In this document: piece after piece, positions 40,801-42,178 of the stretch
How the letters are laid out: every line of letters starts with the position of its first letter
Position numbering within the stretch: the first letter of the stretch is position 1
Origin: JAXMDT01 sp046348685
Lineage (GTDB): Bacteria; Pseudomonadota; Alphaproteobacteria; Rickettsiales; UBA998
Length of the DNA stretch: 42,178 nt
Direction: 5' to 3'
Assembly (NCBI GenBank): GCA_046348685.1
Contig: JAXMDT010000016.1
Span: 1-42,178, forward strand
Position numbers and translations under genes: made by a program
The notes under the pieces: model-generated
Told to the model about the DNA's origin: nothing
The model's database searches: none
Seen by the model: only the letters and a program-made list of their open reading frames with translations

Positions 40801-42178
40801 ATCAAGCTGGCTTTCATCCTCAGGGCGGATTTCAAAATCCCTCAAAGAGACATTGATTGGATAATCAAGTATGGGCGTTAATGTGTAGGGGACGACATCA
40901 ATAACGCGGAATCCGAGATTTTCCAGTACTGGGAAAATCTCTGAAAGCGCAGGGCTTTCTTCTATGGAATAGAATTTAAGGCGCAGATGCGTAGATTTCT
41001 TACCTGTCGTTACCAAGTTGAAGCGAGGCTCATTGCTTTTGATCGCATCGTGAATAATGAGAATATCTTCAATGCCGGATGGAATCGGGTAGGTGTTGAC
41101 ATATGCTTTTGGGAAAGCGTTATGAAACTGTCGATAATAAGACTCACCTTTTTCCTCGCCAAACTTCTCGTGCAATTCCTCACGCAGTCCATCGATCCAG
41201 TAATTAACCACATCGCGAATGATTTGCTCAGCGGCAGAAATATCGTAGTCAGGTATTTCGCCTGGCGTTGTTTTAATAATCAAATGCAGACGGGCAAGGG
41301 GCGAATCGGTAAGCTGCGTGTAAAAGGACGAAACTTTACCATGCAGCTCGCGCTCAAGGATTTTTTCGATCTCTTTGCGTACAAAGGTGCTGAATTTATC
41401 GCGCGGGGTGTAAACCAGGCAGCTGATATAACGCTCAAAACGGTCTTTGCGGGCAAAAACGCGCACATCGGGACGCGCTTCCAGCGACATCAAGCCCAAG
41501 GCCATATCGAATAATTCTTCGCCGGAAATCTGAAAGATTTCATCACGCGGGAAAAATTCCAGAATCGTTTTCAGCGATTTGCCGTCATGACTGGCCGGGT
41601 CAAAATTTGCCTGATCGAATACGGCGCGCACTTTTTGACGAATAAAAGGAATATCATCCGTAGCTTGGTAGTAAACCGTAGAGGTGAAAAGGCCGACAAA
41701 ACGTGTTTCGCCAATGACTTTACCGGCTGCATCGCATTTTTTAATGCGAATAATATCCATGTAGACGCGCCGGTGAACCAGAGACTTTTTGTTTGCCTTC
41801 ATGACCTGCACCAGGCCTGGCTCGGTTGCAAAATGGCGTGCTTCCGGCGGCAACTGCTCCAGCCCCTTATGCATTAGTTCGGCAAGTCCGATGCGCATAA
41901 TGCCGAGTTCGGAATCTTTTATTGTGCTTAGTTTTTCCTTACCTGAACTGTCAAAATAATCGTAATCGGCAGCACCAAGAAAAACAAAATTGCGCGCTTT
42001 CAGCCAATCGACAAAATCGAGCGCCTCTTCGATCTCATCGACGCTAAATGCCTTCGTCATTTTTTTAAGTGAATCGCCGACGCTATCAACTTTCTTCAGC
42101 ATCTGGCCCCAATCGGAATAGGCGGCAAACACTTGGTCCAGCACCTTGCGCAGACAATTTTCCAATTCTTTAACCGTG
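37858..42178 (-). CDS. NAD-specific glutamate dehydrogenase, large (GDH-180) class, N-terminus missing
   Basis: About 1,440 residues of a very large NAD-dependent glutamate dehydrogenase, which oxidises glutamate to 2-oxoglutarate and ammonium. The frame is still open at the right edge, and by comparison with the roughly 1,600-residue family about 150 N-terminal residues lie outside. The visible start at 42165 (a TTG) is therefore not the true start. Diagnostic stretches include IPVGSKGGFVVKQP, GDMSGDVFGNGMLLSDHIKL, DHKEMAITARGAWVSVERHF and NAVRINASELRAKVVAEGGN. The catalytic core is central, flanked by ACT-like N-terminal and helical C-terminal regulatory regions. In other bacteria the class is allosterically regulated. 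Convergent with purH. Confidence 0.95.
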   Translation of the reverse strand, partial: TVKELENCLRKVLDQVFAAYSDWGQMLKKVDSVGDSLKKMTKAFSVDEIEEALDFVDWLKARNFVFLGAADYDYFDSSGKEKLSTIKDSELGIMRIGLAELMHKGLEQLPPEARHFATEPGLVQVMKANKKSLVHRRVYMDIIRIKKCDAAGKVIGETRFVGLFTSTVYYQATDDIPFIRQKVRAVFDQANFDPASHDGKSLKTILEFFPRDEIFQISGEELFDMALGLMSLEARPDVRVFARKDRFERYISCLVYTPRDKFSTFVRKEIEKILERELHGKVSSFYTQLTDSPLARLHLIIKTTPGEIPDYDISAAEQIIRDVVNYWIDGLREELHEKFGEEKGESYYRQFHNAFPKAYVNTYPIPSGIEDILIIHDAIKSNEPRFNLVTTGKKSTHLRLKFYSIEESPALSEIFPVLENLGFRVIDVVPYTLTPILDYPINVSLRDFEIRPEDESQLDVPTVKPIIEEALLKVWLREMENDRYNALVAKASLSWREVTLLRAYGKYLKQTGLAFNETYVAGSLTRYPSIARKLVEYFETRFNPAAKHRAEAMEALQSSIQSELAGVSNLADDRILRRFNDTMTATLRTNFYQHDAEQKPKSYISFKLDSENVPELPLPRPHAEIFVYSTRTEGIHLRGGKVARGGLRWSDRPEDFRTEILGLMKAQMVKNAVIVPVGSKGGFVVKQPPKDAGRDAMLQEGISCYKEFLSGLLDITDNIINHKIVPPKDTVRHDKDDPYLVVAADKGTATFSDIANGVSADYQFWLDDAFASGGSAGYDHKEMAITARGAWVSVERHFRELGMDISKNDFTTVGIGDMSGDVFGNGMLLSDHIKLVGAFNHLHIFLDPNPDAKKSFKERRRLYDLPRSSWADYKADLISKGGGIYERSAKSIPLSAEMRKVLGTEKKSAAPDEVIRMLLMAEVDLLWNGGIGTYVKGDEESNESVGDTANNAVRINASELRAKVVAEGGNLGFTQRGRIGYARKGGKINTDSIDNSAGVDCSDHEVNIKIALSPLLQNNALTRKKRDELLKQMTDEVAALVLRDNQYQTQAITIAERQGYALLEPCVRLMKGLERIGMLDRVVEKLPLDKDLQTLRAERKGLSRPELSILLSYAKLWLNQEISQSKLVTNDYFISDLLRYFPEPMQKKFAEAIASHRLRKEIIATVITNSIVNRTGITFVHSIMEDTGFAPSEIASAYIAARDAFVLRNIWREIEALDGKIDVNIQVQLFQDVNRFIEQVTRWFLQNVSHPMDITAAIGEFAPHIKTYVECYQDVLSESAKRAYSKRFDLFKEAHVPVALAERVASLEAMGNACDIIRVALQTKQPVKTVAALYYEIGSRLQLGWLRGAIGKMTFETHWDRLAAKSLVDELMREQYRLTLTVLKSSKKADKDFAQLDGWMQAHNDSIERLRQLLHDVKSTDKRDLPMMVIALKALGAVT

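Noticed and set aside
40312..40881. A 189-codon plus-strand open frame
   Set aside because: It is antisense to the glutamate dehydrogenase gene and shows no protein-family features.
1..42178. A defence system, prophage, integrative element or biosynthetic cluster
   Set aside because: I looked on both strands for integrases, transposases, nuclease or helicase islands, direct repeats with spacers, and modular synthases, and found none; nearly every base is explained by core genes.

Overview
The window is a 42-kb stretch of an alphaproteobacterial chromosome, apparently core genome and close to the replication origin. Supporting signs are the mnmE-mnmG pair with a perfect parS palindrome between the genes (429-444), a petABC cytochrome bc1 operon, a DUF3035/BamF lipoprotein gene (a family known from alphaproteobacteria), a membrane-anchored CycM-like cytochrome c and a very large NAD-dependent glutamate dehydrogenase. 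Base composition looks balanced by eye. I cannot name the genus; a Rhodospirillales- or Micavibrio-like lineage is a guess. Genes are tightly packed, no gene-free stretch exceeds 300 bases, and I found no tRNA, rRNA, CRISPR array, prophage, integrase or insertion sequence.

Layout. 1-1775 (minus): mnmG (partial) and mnmE, tRNA U34 modification, with parS between them. 1833-2807: a quinone oxidoreductase converging on 2804-8344, the yejABEF peptide ABC importer, whose genes are joined by 4-base overlaps. 8400-10536: an SPFH/NfeD membrane pair and a cytochrome c. 10659-13665: kdsB (Kdo activation), an adenosine-kinase-like PfkB kinase and an AmpG-like transporter, followed by a very short cNMP-binding ORF. 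13969-16751 (minus): a polysaccharide ABC exporter (Wzm, Wzt with a C-terminal cargo domain) and a sulfotransferase. 16799-20994: hemF and trmL on the minus strand, then petABC on the plus strand. 21001-23322: uppP and murJ, convergent. 23385-33229: a co-directional run of antiporter, secF, ribF, lspA, bamF-like, two M16 peptidases, pgi and mutL. 33314-36176: a polyprenyl-phosphate sugar-1-phosphate transferase and a FlaA1/CapD-type sugar dehydratase. 36184-37731: purH. 37858-42178: NAD-glutamate dehydrogenase, missing its N-terminus.

How the genes fit together. Most serve the envelope: Kdo activation, muropeptide uptake, recycling of the undecaprenyl carrier, lipid II flipping, glycan initiation and export, lipoprotein maturation next to a lipoprotein of the BAM family, and oligopeptide import. 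A second theme is respiration and heme: bc1, a membrane cytochrome c, hemF with an FNR/FixK-type box, and a quinone reductase. The rest is housekeeping.

No convincing undescribed system is visible. The observations most worth checking are two apparent frameshifts in the last helix of cytochrome b, the parS site, a sulfotransferase coupled to Wzt that may act as a chain cap, an FNR-type box in front of the oxygen-dependent hemF, and a stem-loop cluster between pgi and mutL.
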